Below are positions 47,122 through 56,228 of a DNA stretch of 64,000 bases, piece by piece; the first letter of the stretch is position 1; each line of letters begins with the position of its first letter. The notes beneath the pieces are model-generated. The model did no database searches and was not told where the DNA came from. It worked only from the letters and a program-made list of their open reading frames with translations. A program made the translations under genes and the position numbers. This DNA comes from Pseudomonas sp. G.S.17 (GTDB lineage: Bacteria; Pseudomonadota; Gammaproteobacteria; Pseudomonadales; Pseudomonadaceae): contig NZ_CP151076.1 in NCBI RefSeq assembly GCF_038096165.1, forward strand, positions 1,612,001 through 1,676,000. The letters run 5' to 3'.

Positions 47122-49182
47122 TCAAACGGCCAGCTGCAAAACCTTGAAGATAAAACCGTACTCCAGCGCCACGTCGCGCAGCCCCTGATAACGCCCGCTC
47201 ATGCCGCCATGGCCTGCGCCCAGTTCAGTCTTGAGCAGCAGCAGATTGTCGTCGGTTTTGTGAGCGCGCAATTTTGCCACCCATTTGGCCGCTTCCCAAT
47301 ACTGCACGCGACTGTCGTTGTAGCCAGCAATCACCAGCATCGCCGGATAGGCCTGCGCGCGGACGTTTTCATACGGCGCATAGGCCTTGATACGCGCGTA
47401 AACGTCGGGCTCTTGCGGGTTGCCCCATTCGTCGTATTCGGTGACGGTCAGCGGCAGATCGGGATCGAGCATGGTGTTAAGCACATCCACGAACGGCACT
47501 TCGGCAATCGCCGCCTTGAATAAGTCAGGACGCTGATTGAGCACCGCGCCAATCAACAGCCCGCCTGCGCTGCCGCCACTGATCACCAGTTGCTCGGCGC
47601 GTGTGTGGTTGTCAGCGATCAAGTGCTCGGCGCAGGCAATGAAATCGTCAAAGGTGTTCTGCTTGTTTTCCTGTTTGCCGTTGCGATACCAGGCTTCACC
47701 CAATTCGCCGCCGCCGCGCACATGGGCAATGGCAAATGCCACGCCGCGATCCAGCAGGCTCAGACGTGCGTGGGAAAACCACGGATCGAGGCTTTCGCCG
47801 TAGGCGCCGTAGCCATACAGGTACAGCGGTGTCGACTGGCCGAGCAACTCACGCTTGACCACCAGACTGATGGGGATCTGCGTGCCGTCCCTGCCCGTTG
47901 CCCAGATGCGCTGGCTGACATAAGCGTCGGCATCGAACGGGCCGAGCACCGGGGTTTCCTTGAGCACCACCTGATCGCCGGTCGCCAGGGTCAATTGACG
48001 GACTTGCGCCGGGCGATTGAGTGACTGGTAGCGCAGGCGAATCTTGTCGCTGTTGAATTCCAGGGAGTCCTGCACGTAAAGGCTGTAAGCGGCGTCCGGC
48101 AGATGCACGCGATAGACCGGCAGACCTTGCGGGCGAACCTCGATGATTGGCAGGCCACCTTCACGCAGGCTCAGGGTCAGGCCTTTGGCATTCAGGCTAA
48201 AGCCATCGAGCATCACGCTTTCGCTGTGCGGCACCAGCACCTGCCAGTCGTCACGGGTGGGCACGCCGCTGGGCTTTTCTGCGGCCTGATACAGCGCGAA
48301 GTTGATGCCGTCCTGATTGCTGCGGATCAACCAGCTCCAGTTGCCGTCCACCTGGCCGTGATCCACGGAATATTCGTGACCTTCAGCCCGGGGCGCCATG
48401 CACACGAAGGCGTGTTCAGGCTTTTCGGCATCCAGCACCCAGGCTTCGCTGGTGGTTTTGCTGTCCAGGCCAAGGATCAGCTGCCGCTCTGAGCTGCTGC
48501 GGTAGCAATGCAGGAAAAACCGCCCGTCCGGCTCGTTGAACACCAGATCCGCCGAATCATTGCCCAGACGGTGGCGATACAGCTTGTGCGGACGATGAGA
48601 GTCGTCCAGTTCGCCGAAGAACAGCGTCTGGCTGTCATTGGCCCAGGTCATGCTGCCGTCGCAGTCTTCGAAGGGCAGGGTGGTGACCTGGCCGCTGCTC
48701 AGCTCCTTGACGTAAAGCTGGTAAACCTCTTCGCCGCTGGTGTCCAGGCTGTAGGCCAGCCGCTGGTGGTCCGGGCTGATGCTGAACGTGCCCAGGGAAA
48801 AGAAACCACCGCCCGCCAGTTGGTTGGGGTCCAGCAGCATTTCTTCGCGGCTTTCGTCTACCGTTTGCGAGTCGTCCGCCGGGCGCGGGCAGCGATAGTG
48901 CCGGGAGTATTCATCGCCCTCGGTGGTGCGGGTGTAATACAGATACGGCCCCCAGGGCGAAGGCAGCGAGAGATCGGTCTCCAGGATGCGGCCCTTGATC
49001 TCTTGAAACAGCGTCTCGCGCAATGCATCCTGATCGGCGAGTTGCGCGTGCTGATACGCATTTTCTGCCTTCAGATAATCAAGCACTTCGTCGCTGTCGC
49101 GGTTTTGCAGCCAGGCATAAGGATCGGCGCCATCGGTTTTTTGCGCGATGGGGGCGCTGGGAATCGGATGTGATGAAGACAT
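47122..49182 (-). CDS. ptrB: Oligopeptidase B (S9A)
   Basis: 686 aa prolyl-oligopeptidase-family serine peptidase, cutting after Arg/Lys in peptides under about 30 residues. N-terminal seven-bladed propeller (about 75-405), C-terminal alpha/beta-hydrolase with nucleophile ISGGSAGGLLIGAVLNQRPDLF, then DPDLPLTVTEYDEWGNP and His in GAGHGGMSGRY. Starts MSSSHPIPSAPIAQKTDGADPYAWL. No signal peptide, so cytoplasmic. Divergent from the membrane protein at 49327. Confidence 0.95.
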   Translation of the reverse strand: MSSSHPIPSAPIAQKTDGADPYAWLQNRDSDEVLDYLKAENAYQHAQLADQDALRETLFQEIKGRILETDLSLPSPWGPYLYYTRTTEGDEYSRHYRCPRPADDSQTVDESREEMLLDPNQLAGGGFFSLGTFSISPDHQRLAYSLDTSGEEVYQLYVKELSSGQVTTLPFEDCDGSMTWANDSQTLFFGELDDSHRPHKLYRHRLGNDSADLVFNEPDGRFFLHCYRSSSERQLILGLDSKTTSEAWVLDAEKPEHAFVCMAPRAEGHEYSVDHGQVDGNWSWLIRSNQDGINFALYQAAEKPSGVPTRDDWQVLVPHSESVMLDGFSLNAKGLTLSLREGGLPIIEVRPQGLPVYRVHLPDAAYSLYVQDSLEFNSDKIRLRYQSLNRPAQVRQLTLATGDQVVLKETPVLGPFDADAYVSQRIWATGRDGTQIPISLVVKRELLGQSTPLYLYGYGAYGESLDPWFSHARLSLLDRGVAFAIAHVRGGGELGEAWYRNGKQENKQNTFDDFIACAEHLIADNHTRAEQLVISGGSAGGLLIGAVLNQRPDLFKAAIAEVPFVDVLNTMLDPDLPLTVTEYDEWGNPQEPDVYARIKAYAPYENVRAQAYPAMLVIAGYNDSRVQYWEAAKWVAKLRAHKTDDNLLLLKTELGAGHGGMSGRYQGLRDVALEYGFIFKVLQLAV

Positions 49183-49326
49183 ACTGGGCGCTCATTGGTG
49201 GCTGTGCGCTATCGAATGTGGACTGCCAATTGATGGCATGTGGCACTGATAACTGACGCCGGGGAAGCCGGGTTGGCGAAAAGCCGTTATCATAAGCGCC
49301 TAATTACCTGCCTTACCACGGACGTC

Positions 49327-49806
49327 ATGACCGAGAACGACTATACGATCGCCTGGGGCCTCTACGCATTTGCTGCGTTGGGTTGTCTGCTGGTGTGGTT
49401 CCTGATGACACGCTGGATGTGGCGCTACCTGCGTGAGCCGCTGCTGGTGATCGCTGCCGTCCTGCTGTTGACCCCGACCATCATTGATCCAGTGAAGGAA
49501 AAATTCGCCCCGGCGGTTGCCATCACGGCCCTGGACTTATTGTTCAAGGTCGGCAGCAATGTCTGGCGCGCGGTGTCTGATCTGGCCATGTACGGCATGA
49601 TCGCCTTCGGCCTGTACCTGCTGTTTGTGCTGATTCGCTGGCCTCTCGAGAAAAGCTGGAAGGCGCGCCATCCGCAAGTCGCCGCCGAGCCAGCCACCCC
49701 CGCGCAGGAACCGCAGGACGAGCCGTTCGCCGATGACGACCGCTTTGATCGCAAACCTGCCGCGCCCGGCGTCGGCAATCGTTCTCGGGTCGAGCCACGT
49801 CTGTAG
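49327..49806 (+). CDS. Inner-membrane protein, unknown
   Basis: 159 aa. Three hydrophobic helices (about 9-30, 36-56 and 92-112), then a hydrophilic tail rich in Pro, Glu and Asp (EPATPAQEPQDEPFADDDRFDRK). The ATG at 49327 begins MTENDYTIAWGLYAFAALG. A homologue lies next to ptrB in other pseudomonads. Function unknown. Confidence 0.82.
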   Translation: MTENDYTIAWGLYAFAALGCLLVWFLMTRWMWRYLREPLLVIAAVLLLTPTIIDPVKEKFAPAVAITALDLLFKVGSNVWRAVSDLAMYGMIAFGLYLLFVLIRWPLEKSWKARHPQVAAEPATPAQEPQDEPFADDDRFDRKPAAPGVGNRSRVEPRL

Positions 49807-49856
49807 GCGCTGGACGCCAAACGCGCCGCTGAACGCCCTCAAACGAGAACCTGAAC

Positions 49857-50630
49857 ATGTGTGAATTACTGGGCATGAGCGCCAATGTCCCGACCGATAT
49901 CGTTTTCAGCTTTACCGGGCTGATGCAGCGTGGCGGGCGTACCGGCCCCCATCGCGACGGCTGGGGCATTGCCTTTTACGAGGGTCGCGGCTTGCGTTTG
50001 TTCCAGGACCCTGCAGCGAGCAGCGAGTCAGAAGTCGCACAGTTGGTTCAGCGTTATCCCATAAAAAGCGAAGTGGTGATCGGGCACATCCGCCAAGCCA
50101 ATGTCGGTCGCGTGTGCTTGTCCAATACTCATCCGTTTGTCCGAGAACTCTGGGGCCGTAATTGGTGTTTCGCCCACAACGGTCAGCTCGCGGACTTCAC
50201 TCCCCGAGCCACGTTCTATCGACCCGTAGGCGACACCGACAGCGAAGCTGCGTTTTGCGATCTGCTCAATCAGGTGCGCGAGGCGTTTCCCGAGCCGGTG
50301 GAAATCGAACAGCTGCTGCCGTCGCTGGTCGAAGCCTGCAGTGAATATCGCAGCAAAGGCGTGTTCAATGCCCTGCTCAGCGATGGCGACTGGCTGTTCT
50401 GCTTCTGCTCGACCAAGCTGGTGCAGATCACCCGTCGCGCGCCATTTGGTCCGGCCCGTTTGAAGGACGTGGACGTCATCGTCGATTTCCAGGCGGAAAC
50501 CACTCCCAATGACGTGGTGACCGTGATTGCCACCGAACCCTTGACCGAAGACGAGATATGGCATCGCTACGAGCCGGGCCAATGGGCGCTGTGGCGGCGT
50601 GGCGAATGCGTTGCCCAGGGCAATGCTTGA
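49857..50630 (+). CDS. Class II glutamine amidotransferase (YafJ-like)
   Basis: 257 aa Ntn-hydrolase fold. The catalytic Cys2 follows the initiator Met ([19 protein letters not shown]); [14 protein letters not shown] and [19 protein letters not shown] bind glutamine. No synthase domain is attached, so the partner or real substrate is unknown; YafJ-type proteins are presumed amidases. Confidence 0.92.
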   Translation: MCELLGMSANVPTDIVFSFTGLMQRGGRTGPHRDGWGIAFYEGRGLRLFQDPAASSESEVAQLVQRYPIKSEVVIGHIRQANVGRVCLSNTHPFVRELWGRNWCFAHNGQLADFTPRATFYRPVGDTDSEAAFCDLLNQVREAFPEPVEIEQLLPSLVEACSEYRSKGVFNALLSDGDWLFCFCSTKLVQITRRAPFGPARLKDVDVIVDFQAETTPNDVVTVIATEPLTEDEIWHRYEPGQWALWRRGECVAQGNA

Positions 50631-50659
50631 GAACATCGACCCAACTGAGAGGGATCTAA

Positions 50660-51181
50660 ATGCTGCGAAGTTATCTGCGATTGGTCTTGTTTACCGTGGG
50701 CCTGTTGTTCGGGGTACAGATTCCTGGTTTTGTCAGTGATTACGGCAAGCGCGTCGAAGCGCACCTGATCGAGGCCCAGCAAAGCATCAAGGGCTACAAC
50801 GCCACTGCTGCGCAGTTCTTCAACGGCGACGTGCAGGCGCTGATCCAGCATTACCGCGAAAGCGAAGACCCGGTATTTCGCAGCGACGCCGACAGCATCA
50901 ACGCGCTGCTGACCCGCACGCAGATCCTCGAACGCGAATGGCTGGCCATGCAAGGTCCGTGGTATGCCCGGGCGCTGCATGTGGCCATCGCCGCCGACGC
51001 CGATATCCGTCGCGAAACCTGGAATGGTTACACCTGGCAGGTGCTGCTGGCCCCTGGAGTGATCGCTTGGGGTATCGTTTGCGCGCTGGTGCTGGCGCTG
51101 CTGATCGAGACGTTCTTCCTGATGCTTGGCTGGGTCGCCACGGGCGGGCGTCGCAAGCACAGACTGGAGCGGGATTACTGA
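50660..51181 (+). CDS. DUF2937 family membrane protein
   Basis: 173 aa. One N-terminal membrane segment (MLRSYLRLVLFTVGLLFGVQIPG) and one or two near the C-terminus (VLLAPGVIAWGIVCALVLALLIETFFLMLGW), with a charged loop between (about 28-125). This is the DUF2937 architecture. Function unknown. It starts 29 nt after the amidotransferase. Confidence 0.88.
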   Translation: MLRSYLRLVLFTVGLLFGVQIPGFVSDYGKRVEAHLIEAQQSIKGYNATAAQFFNGDVQALIQHYRESEDPVFRSDADSINALLTRTQILEREWLAMQGPWYARALHVAIAADADIRRETWNGYTWQVLLAPGVIAWGIVCALVLALLIETFFLMLGWVATGGRRKHRLERDY

Positions 51182-51197
51182 CACAAACAGTGGACCC

Positions 51198-51286
51198 GTA
51201 GGACCGGCTTCAGCCGGGAGGACAATCGTTCTAACGATAGAGCTGCTGTGAATGTGCCAGTTGCTCCCGGCTAAAGCCGGTCCTAC
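51198..51286. repeat. REP pair of the CCGGCT family
   Basis: GTAGGACCGGCTTCAGCCGG and its inverted partner ending GCCGGTCCTAC, spacer about 45 nt, between DUF2937 and pxpA. The rest of the 51182-51479 gap carries the pxpA promoter and CAGGAGA ribosome site, with no gene. Confidence 0.88.
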
Positions 51287-51479
51287 GGATCGATCAACAT
51301 CCCTCATCACTTTTTCTTATCCATCCCACCCGCTTTTATTAGTTGGACGTCGCGTCCGCTAGCCTCCAAAAATGCGCTGTACCTGACAGGCTCGTCGCAA
51401 CGCTGCCCTTGAACACAAATGGCGCGTTAGACTCAGGCTTTGTTGTCCGAAATTACTTACGCACACAGGAGATACGCCC

Positions 51480-52232
51480 ATGGGCCGCCTGTTACTGAAC
51501 TGCGATATCGGCGAAAGTTACGGCGCCTGGACCATGGGCATGGACGCCGAAGTCATGCCGTTCATTGATTGCGCCAACGTCGCCTGCGGCTTCCATGCCG
51601 GGGATCCGAGCGTGATGCGCAAGACCGTCAGCCTGGCGCTGGCCAATGATGTAACGATAGGCGCCCATCCGGCCTATCCGGATCTGGTCGGCTTCGGTCG
51701 CCGCTCCATGGCGTGCAGCCCGCAGGAAATCCACGATCTGCTGCACTACCAGATCGGCGCGCTGGACGGCATTTGCCGCGCTCAGGGCGGGCGAGTGCGA
51801 TACGTCAAACCTCACGGCGCGATGTACAACGACATGATGGCCAATCCCGTTCAGCTGCGTGCGGTCATCGAAGGCATCGCCCGCTACGACGCGCAACTGC
51901 CGCTGATGCTGCTGGCGATGCGCGACAACAGCGCCGCCCAGGCGATTGCCGACGAGTTTGGCGTACAACTCTGGTTCGAAGCGTTCGCTGATCGAGGCTA
52001 CGACGCAGAAGGGCGCTTGATGCCGCGCCAACAGCCCAGCGCCGTTCACCATGATCCGGAAATCATCATCGCTCAGGCCATGACGCTGGCGCGTGGCGAA
52101 CCGCTGACTGCCAGCGATGGCACCGCGCTGCACCTCAAGCCGCATACGCTCTGTGTGCATGGCGACAACGCCAGTTCGATTGCTGCCGTGCAGCGCATCC
52201 GCCAGGCATTGGACGAGCAGTTCGCCTTATGA
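51480..52232 (+). CDS. pxpA: 5-oxoprolinase subunit A (LamB/YcsF family)
   Basis: 250 aa. With PxpB and PxpC it hydrolyses 5-oxoproline (pyroglutamate) to glutamate using ATP, a housekeeping damage-repair step. Conserved: [46 protein letters not shown] and [10 protein letters not shown]. The start is preceded by CAGGAGATACGCCC. Overlaps pxpB by 4 nt (ATGA). Confidence 0.96.
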   Translation: MGRLLLNCDIGESYGAWTMGMDAEVMPFIDCANVACGFHAGDPSVMRKTVSLALANDVTIGAHPAYPDLVGFGRRSMACSPQEIHDLLHYQIGALDGICRAQGGRVRYVKPHGAMYNDMMANPVQLRAVIEGIARYDAQLPLMLLAMRDNSAAQAIADEFGVQLWFEAFADRGYDAEGRLMPRQQPSAVHHDPEIIIAQAMTLARGEPLTASDGTALHLKPHTLCVHGDNASSIAAVQRIRQALDEQFAL

Positions 52233-52933
52233 AACTGCGTATTGAAGTGGTGGCGATCGATTGCCTGATGGTGCGGCTGTTCGATGCCATCGACGAAACC
52301 AACATGCCCTGGATGCTGGCTGCTACGGCCCGTTTGCGGGAGAGTTTCGGCGTGCATCTGGTTGATCTGGTGCCGTCTTACACCACCTTGATGGTGCACT
52401 ACGATGTGCTCGCCCTGAATCCCGATCAGGCCCGGGAGCTGATCCATCAGGCGCTGCGCGATCTGGCCCCGGACCCGACGGCGCGTGGTCAGCATCATGT
52501 GTTGCCGGTCTGGTACGACCTCAGCGTCGGCCCGGAATTGACTTTGTTGGCGCGGCGCAGCGGCCTGGAAACCAGCGAAGTGATTCGTCGTCACTGCGAG
52601 CGCGAATATCAGGTATTCGCCCTGGGTTTCGCGCCGGGCTTCGCGTTCATGGGCCTGGTGGAAGAAATTCTTGCCGCGCCACGCCTGAACACACCACGTA
52701 AGCGCGTCGCGGCCGGCAGCGTCGGCATTGCTGAACGGCAGACCGCTGCTTACCCGGTGGTTTCCCCCGGCGGCTGGAACCTGATCGGGCGTACACCGAG
52801 CAAACTGTTTGATCGTCAACGGGACGGCTACAGCCTGATGCAGCCCGGTGACAGCGTGACCTTCGCCGCAGTCGATCACGCGGAGTTCGTGCGCCTGGGC
52901 GGCGATGACACACCGCTGGAGGTGCAGCCATGA
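52229..52933 (+). CDS. pxpB: 5-oxoprolinase subunit B (KipI-like)
   Basis: 234 aa cyclophilin-like KipI domain. [61 protein letters not shown] (about 130-190) is the family signature. Homologous to B. subtilis KipI, but here part of PxpABC. Coupled by overlap to both pxpA and pxpC. Confidence 0.95.
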   Translation: MKLRIEVVAIDCLMVRLFDAIDETNMPWMLAATARLRESFGVHLVDLVPSYTTLMVHYDVLALNPDQARELIHQALRDLAPDPTARGQHHVLPVWYDLSVGPELTLLARRSGLETSEVIRRHCEREYQVFALGFAPGFAFMGLVEEILAAPRLNTPRKRVAAGSVGIAERQTAAYPVVSPGGWNLIGRTPSKLFDRQRDGYSLMQPGDSVTFAAVDHAEFVRLGGDDTPLEVQP

Positions 52934-53850
52934 GCGCGCTGTTGATCGAAAACAGCACACCGTTGTGCCTGTTGCAGGACGCGGGGCGTTTTGGCGTACG
53001 GCATCTGGGCGTGACTCAAGGCGGGGCGCTGGATTGGGTGTCCATGTCCTGGGCCAATCGCCTGCTGGACAACCCGCTGGATGCTGCGGTGATCGAAATC
53101 ACCCTGGGTGGTTTGACGTTACTGGCCGAGGCGGATTGCTGCCTGGCCTTGGCGGGTGCTGACCTGGGCGCGATGCTCGACGACCGGCCGGTCCAGCCAT
53201 GGCGCAGTTTTTTCGTTGGCAAGGGCCAGCGCTTGCGCTTGCGCCAGCCACAACTCGGTGCCCGGGCTTATCTGGCCGCCCCCGGCGGTTTCGACGCGCC
53301 GAAAGTGCTGGGCAGCTGCGCGAGTGTTGGTCGCGAAGAACTGGGCGGTCTCGATGGCTTGGGCAAAGCGTTGGCCAAAGGTGATCGGCTGGGTTATTCA
53401 GGGTCGGCTTTCGTACTGCGCACGCTGACCGAACAGCAGATCCCGAACTTCCATGACGCTGCGCCGCTGGACGTGGTTCTTGGTGCGCAAATTGGCGAAT
53501 TCAGCGGCCTGAGCCTGTTCGACGTGTTCAACAACAACTGGACCCTGGACAGCCGCGCCGACCGCATGGGCATTCGCCTGCTGGGGCCGGAACTGATTTA
53601 TCAGGGCGCACCGATGATCTCGGAAGGTATCCCGCTCGGCGCTATCCAGGTGCCACCCGACGGCCAACCCATCGTCCTGCTCAACGACCGGCAAACCATC
53701 GGCGGCTACCCACGACTTGGCGCGCTGACGCCACTTTCCCTGGCGAGACTCGCCCAGCGATTGCCGGGAAGTACCTTGCGGTTAAGGCCGATAGTGCAAA
53801 GCGTTGCACATCAGCGGCATGTTGAGTATTTACAAAAGTTAGCGAGTTAA
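52930..53850 (+). CDS. pxpC: 5-oxoprolinase subunit C (KipA-like), with altered 3' end
   Basis: 306 aa biotin-dependent-carboxylase-like/KipA domain. Features: LLQDAGRFGVRHLGVTQGGALDW at the start, GARAYLAAPGGFDAPKVLGS in the middle, NDRQTIGGYPRLGALTPLSLARLAQ near the end. The last residues read SVAHQRHVEYLQKLAS. The same HQRHVEYL stretch recurs 1 kb downstream in a fragment ending RGLIGNC, so this 3' end was probably supplied by an inserted segment. Overlaps pxpB by 4 nt. Confidence 0.94.
   Translation: MSALLIENSTPLCLLQDAGRFGVRHLGVTQGGALDWVSMSWANRLLDNPLDAAVIEITLGGLTLLAEADCCLALAGADLGAMLDDRPVQPWRSFFVGKGQRLRLRQPQLGARAYLAAPGGFDAPKVLGSCASVGREELGGLDGLGKALAKGDRLGYSGSAFVLRTLTEQQIPNFHDAAPLDVVLGAQIGEFSGLSLFDVFNNNWTLDSRADRMGIRLLGPELIYQGAPMISEGIPLGAIQVPPDGQPIVLLNDRQTIGGYPRLGALTPLSLARLAQRLPGSTLRLRPIVQSVAHQRHVEYLQKLAS
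53809..53831 (+). repeat. 23-bp direct repeat, left copy (end of pxpC)
   Basis: Begins CATCAGCGGC and ends GTTGAGTATTT; identical over 23 bp to 54824-54846. It encodes HQRHVEYL of PxpC. Similarity extends about 14 bp further upstream with mismatches. Confidence 0.95.
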
Positions 53851-53855
53851 ATAAC

Positions 53856-53882
53856 AAGCCGGCTCATTCGCCGGCTTTTTGT
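53856..53882 (+). terminator. Terminator of pxpABC
   Basis: AAGCCGGC, 6-nt loop, GCCGGCTTTTT: clear intrinsic terminator 5 nt past the pxpC stop. It lies inside the islet. Confidence 0.93.
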
Positions 53883-53992
53883 TGTAGCCGATTTCGTACA
53901 AGTCGCTGGGAAGCGCCTTGCTATAAAGTCAGGTCAGATACTTTTCATTGCTGCCGTTAACCAAAGGACAACGGTTGATAGGGGAGAGTGTT

Positions 53993-54802
53993 ATGTTTGA
54001 TCCGCAAGCAGGTATGACACATGGTACTCGTGTGATAGGGCTTGGTCATAAGATACATGTCGGTATGACTTACTGGCAATCGATGACCGCTCGCTACGAA
54101 GAGCTGGTCGCGGCAGGAGATATGACTGAAAGGTTGCAAGTTATTTACGATTCCAGAATGGCAACGGAGGGCATCGTTTACACGCTTGATGACAAAAACA
54201 AATTCCGCATTGTGTCAGGAGAAGAAAAACTGTGGAAGGGCTGTGCTATAGCCAGGGACTACGGGCTCGAGGATTGGGAAAGTAATATCTATGGTGAGTT
54301 GAGTACCTATGATTTTTCCATCCTTAGAGCATTGCATTATCAGGCTCTGTACAGGCTGGAAGATATGCAGCTGGAATTTGATGAGTTCAAGGAGCAGATA
54401 CGCGTATCGCTCCCGGATTTGGCGGGCAAGAATTTTGGATTCACCATCAATGAGCATGGCAGTCTGGAAATTACCTCACCCGACGGCGCCTTGACTGATC
54501 GAGAAAAAAAACAGCTGGAGGCCTGGATCAATGACCGAGACCGATTGAAAGAGTTGACCTTTGATCATGCCAAACTCGTCACCTATATTTTGAAGCATGA
54601 TCCTCGGCTGGGAGTTGAAGACTCGATGGTGACGCTGGGAAATATCAGTAAATTTATTGATTACGGCGTGCTCCTGCAATCCTGTGCGATACGACCAGGT
54701 AACGAAAACTCGTGGATGGAGCAGTTGCAGAGAAATGTGCGAGAAATGACTCGGGAGCAGGAGGCAGACAGGGCGAGTGAAAACAACCCTGGCAAAGTTT
54801 AA
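53993..54802 (+). CDS. Unrecognised islet protein
   Basis: 269 aa from the ATG at 53993, with GGGGAGAG 8 nt upstream; the frame is open 15 codons earlier without such a site. No signal peptide or membrane helix. The protein is acidic and hydrophilic, mixed helix and loop, with YWQSMTARYEELVAAGD, a Phe/Tyr-rich centre (YDFSILRALHYQALYRLEDMQ) and a charged tail (REMTREQEADRASENNPG). Codon use is less GC-rich than in neighbours. I do not recognise a family. A secreted effector or toxin-like cargo is possible but unsupported. Confidence 0.75.
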   Translation: MFDPQAGMTHGTRVIGLGHKIHVGMTYWQSMTARYEELVAAGDMTERLQVIYDSRMATEGIVYTLDDKNKFRIVSGEEKLWKGCAIARDYGLEDWESNIYGELSTYDFSILRALHYQALYRLEDMQLEFDEFKEQIRVSLPDLAGKNFGFTINEHGSLEITSPDGALTDREKKQLEAWINDRDRLKELTFDHAKLVTYILKHDPRLGVEDSMVTLGNISKFIDYGVLLQSCAIRPGNENSWMEQLQRNVREMTREQEADRASENNPGKV

Positions 54803-54811
54803 GCCTTGGGC

Positions 54812-54871
54812 CGAAGCATCGCGCATCAGCGGCATGTTGAGTATTTGCGCGGGTTAATCGGCAATTGCTGA
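54812..54871 (+). pseudogene. Fragment of a pxpC C-terminus
   Basis: Reads RSIAHQRHVEYLRGLIGNC then TGA, matching the end of PxpC (SVAHQRHVEYLQKLAS) over its first half and continuing with a different, plausible tail. It has no start of its own. Interpretation: the original 3' end of pxpC, cut off when the islet arrived. Confidence 0.7.
54824..54846 (+). repeat. 23-bp direct repeat, right copy
   Basis: Identical to 53809-53831. Marks the right boundary of the islet. Confidence 0.95.
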
Positions 54872-54895
54872 TACCTGTTGGCGCGAGGTAATCCA

Positions 54896-55024
54896 GTAGG
54901 AGCCGAGCTTGCTCGCGAATGCGTCAGGTCAGCCAATAGATATGCCGCCAGGTAAACCGATTCGCGGGCAAGCCTCGCTCCAACGGATCCGGGTAATCCT
55001 GTAGGAGTCAAGCTTGCTCGCGAA
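54896..55024. repeat. REP cluster, three units
   Basis: GTAGGAGCCGAGCTTGCTCG (54896), inverted partner GCGGGCAAGCCTCGCTCCAAC ending at 54984 (quoted in part: CGGGCAAGCCTCGCTCC), and a third REP GTAGGAGTCAAGCTTGCTCG from 55001. A pair plus a lone unit, ending against the stop of the VWA gene. Confidence 0.88.
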
Positions 55025-55028
55025 CATA

Positions 55029-56207
55029 TTATTTAGAAAGAAAACGCATCCCTTCTTCCAAACCGCGCAAGGTCAGCGGATACATTTGATCTTCGATCAA
55101 GTCCCGCACGATATTGGTCGAAGTGGTATAGGCCCAGGCGTCTTTCGGATAGGGATTGATCCAGATGAGTTTCTTGAACTTGGCAGTAAAGCGTTGCATC
55201 CACAAGTAACCGGGCTCTTCGTTCCAGTGTTCAACACTACCGCCCGCTTGGGTGATCTCGTAAGGCGCCAATGAGGCGTCGCCGATGAAGATGACTTTGT
55301 AGTCTGCGCCGTATTTATGCAGCAGATCTTGCGTGGAGGTGCGCTCCGAGCCGCGTCGAGAGTTGTTCTTCCAGACCGATTCATAAATGAAGTTAAGGAA
55401 GTAGAAGTATTCCAGGTGTTTGAACTCGGTCTTGCAGGCCGAGAACAATTCCTCACAGATCTTCACGTGGGCGTCCATCGAACCGCCGATGTCGAACAGC
55501 AGCAATAACTTGATGGTGTTGCGCCGTTCCGGGCGCATCTGGATATTCAGCAGTCCGGCGTCGCGAGCGGTGTGGTCGATGGTGCCGTCAATGTCCAGTT
55601 CTTCGGCCGCACCCTGGCGGGCAAACTTGCGCAGGCGGCGCAGGGCGATCTTGATGTTGCGGGTGCCCAGCTCGACTTGATCGTCGAGGTTCTTGTACTC
55701 GCGCTGATCCCAGACTTTCACCGCCTTGCCTTTGCGCTCGCCAGCATCGCCGACCCGAATACCTTCCGGGTTATAGCCACCCGAGCCGAACGGGCTGGTG
55801 CCGCCGGTGCCGATCCATTTGTTGCCGCCCGCGTGGCGCTCTTTCTGTTCTTCGAGGCGTTTCTTGAATTCCTCGATGAGTTTGTCCAGGCCGCCCAGCG
55901 ACTGGATCTGCGCCCGTTCTTCTTCGCTCAAGGAACGTTCGAACTCCTTGCGCAACCAGTCTTCGGGGATCAACGCCTTGAGGTGATCGTCGAGCTTTTC
56001 CAGCCCGTTGAAATAGGCGCCGAATGCCCGGTCGAACTTGTCGAAATGCCGTTCGTCCTTGACCAGGATGGTGCGCGCCAGATAGTAGAACTCGTCCATG
56101 TCAGCGAAGGTGACTCGCTGTTTCAGGGCGTTGATCAGGTCCAGCAGTTCGCGCACCGAGACCGGCACCTTGGCTGCGCGCATTTCGTTGAACAGGTTGA
56201 GCAGCAT
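55029..56207 (-). CDS. VWA-domain protein (CoxE-like), partner of MoxR ATPase
   Basis: 392 aa. The N-terminal helical part contains PVSVRELLDLINAL and FADMDEFYYLARTILVKDERHFDKFDRAF. The C-terminal VWA domain (about 225-392) has LLLLFDIGGSMDAHV: the MIDAS motif reads D-I-G-G-S rather than the usual DxSxS, so metal binding may be altered. NNSRRGSERTSTQDLLHKYGADYKVIFIGDASLAPYEI follows. With the MoxR ATPase upstream it probably forms a chaperone-like complex. 21 bp separate the two genes. Confidence 0.88.
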   Translation of the reverse strand: MLLNLFNEMRAAKVPVSVRELLDLINALKQRVTFADMDEFYYLARTILVKDERHFDKFDRAFGAYFNGLEKLDDHLKALIPEDWLRKEFERSLSEEERAQIQSLGGLDKLIEEFKKRLEEQKERHAGGNKWIGTGGTSPFGSGGYNPEGIRVGDAGERKGKAVKVWDQREYKNLDDQVELGTRNIKIALRRLRKFARQGAAEELDIDGTIDHTARDAGLLNIQMRPERRNTIKLLLLFDIGGSMDAHVKICEELFSACKTEFKHLEYFYFLNFIYESVWKNNSRRGSERTSTQDLLHKYGADYKVIFIGDASLAPYEITQAGGSVEHWNEEPGYLWMQRFTAKFKKLIWINPYPKDAWAYTTSTNIVRDLIEDQMYPLTLRGLEEGMRFLSK

Positions 56208-56228
56208 GGCTGTCGTCTCTTTGCAGGA

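Larger units (their letters stand above)
53832..54823. mobile_element. Roughly 1-kb islet inserted at the 3' end of pxpC
   Basis: DNA bounded by 23-bp direct repeats in the pxpC coding end. It carries a new pxpC 3' terminus, a terminator and one unrecognised gene of lower GC than its neighbours. No integrase or transposase is present, so it is a minimal or decayed element. Insertion into a gene 3' end with restoration of the reading frame is typical of site-specific integration, but homologous gene-end recombination would look similar. Confidence 0.5.
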
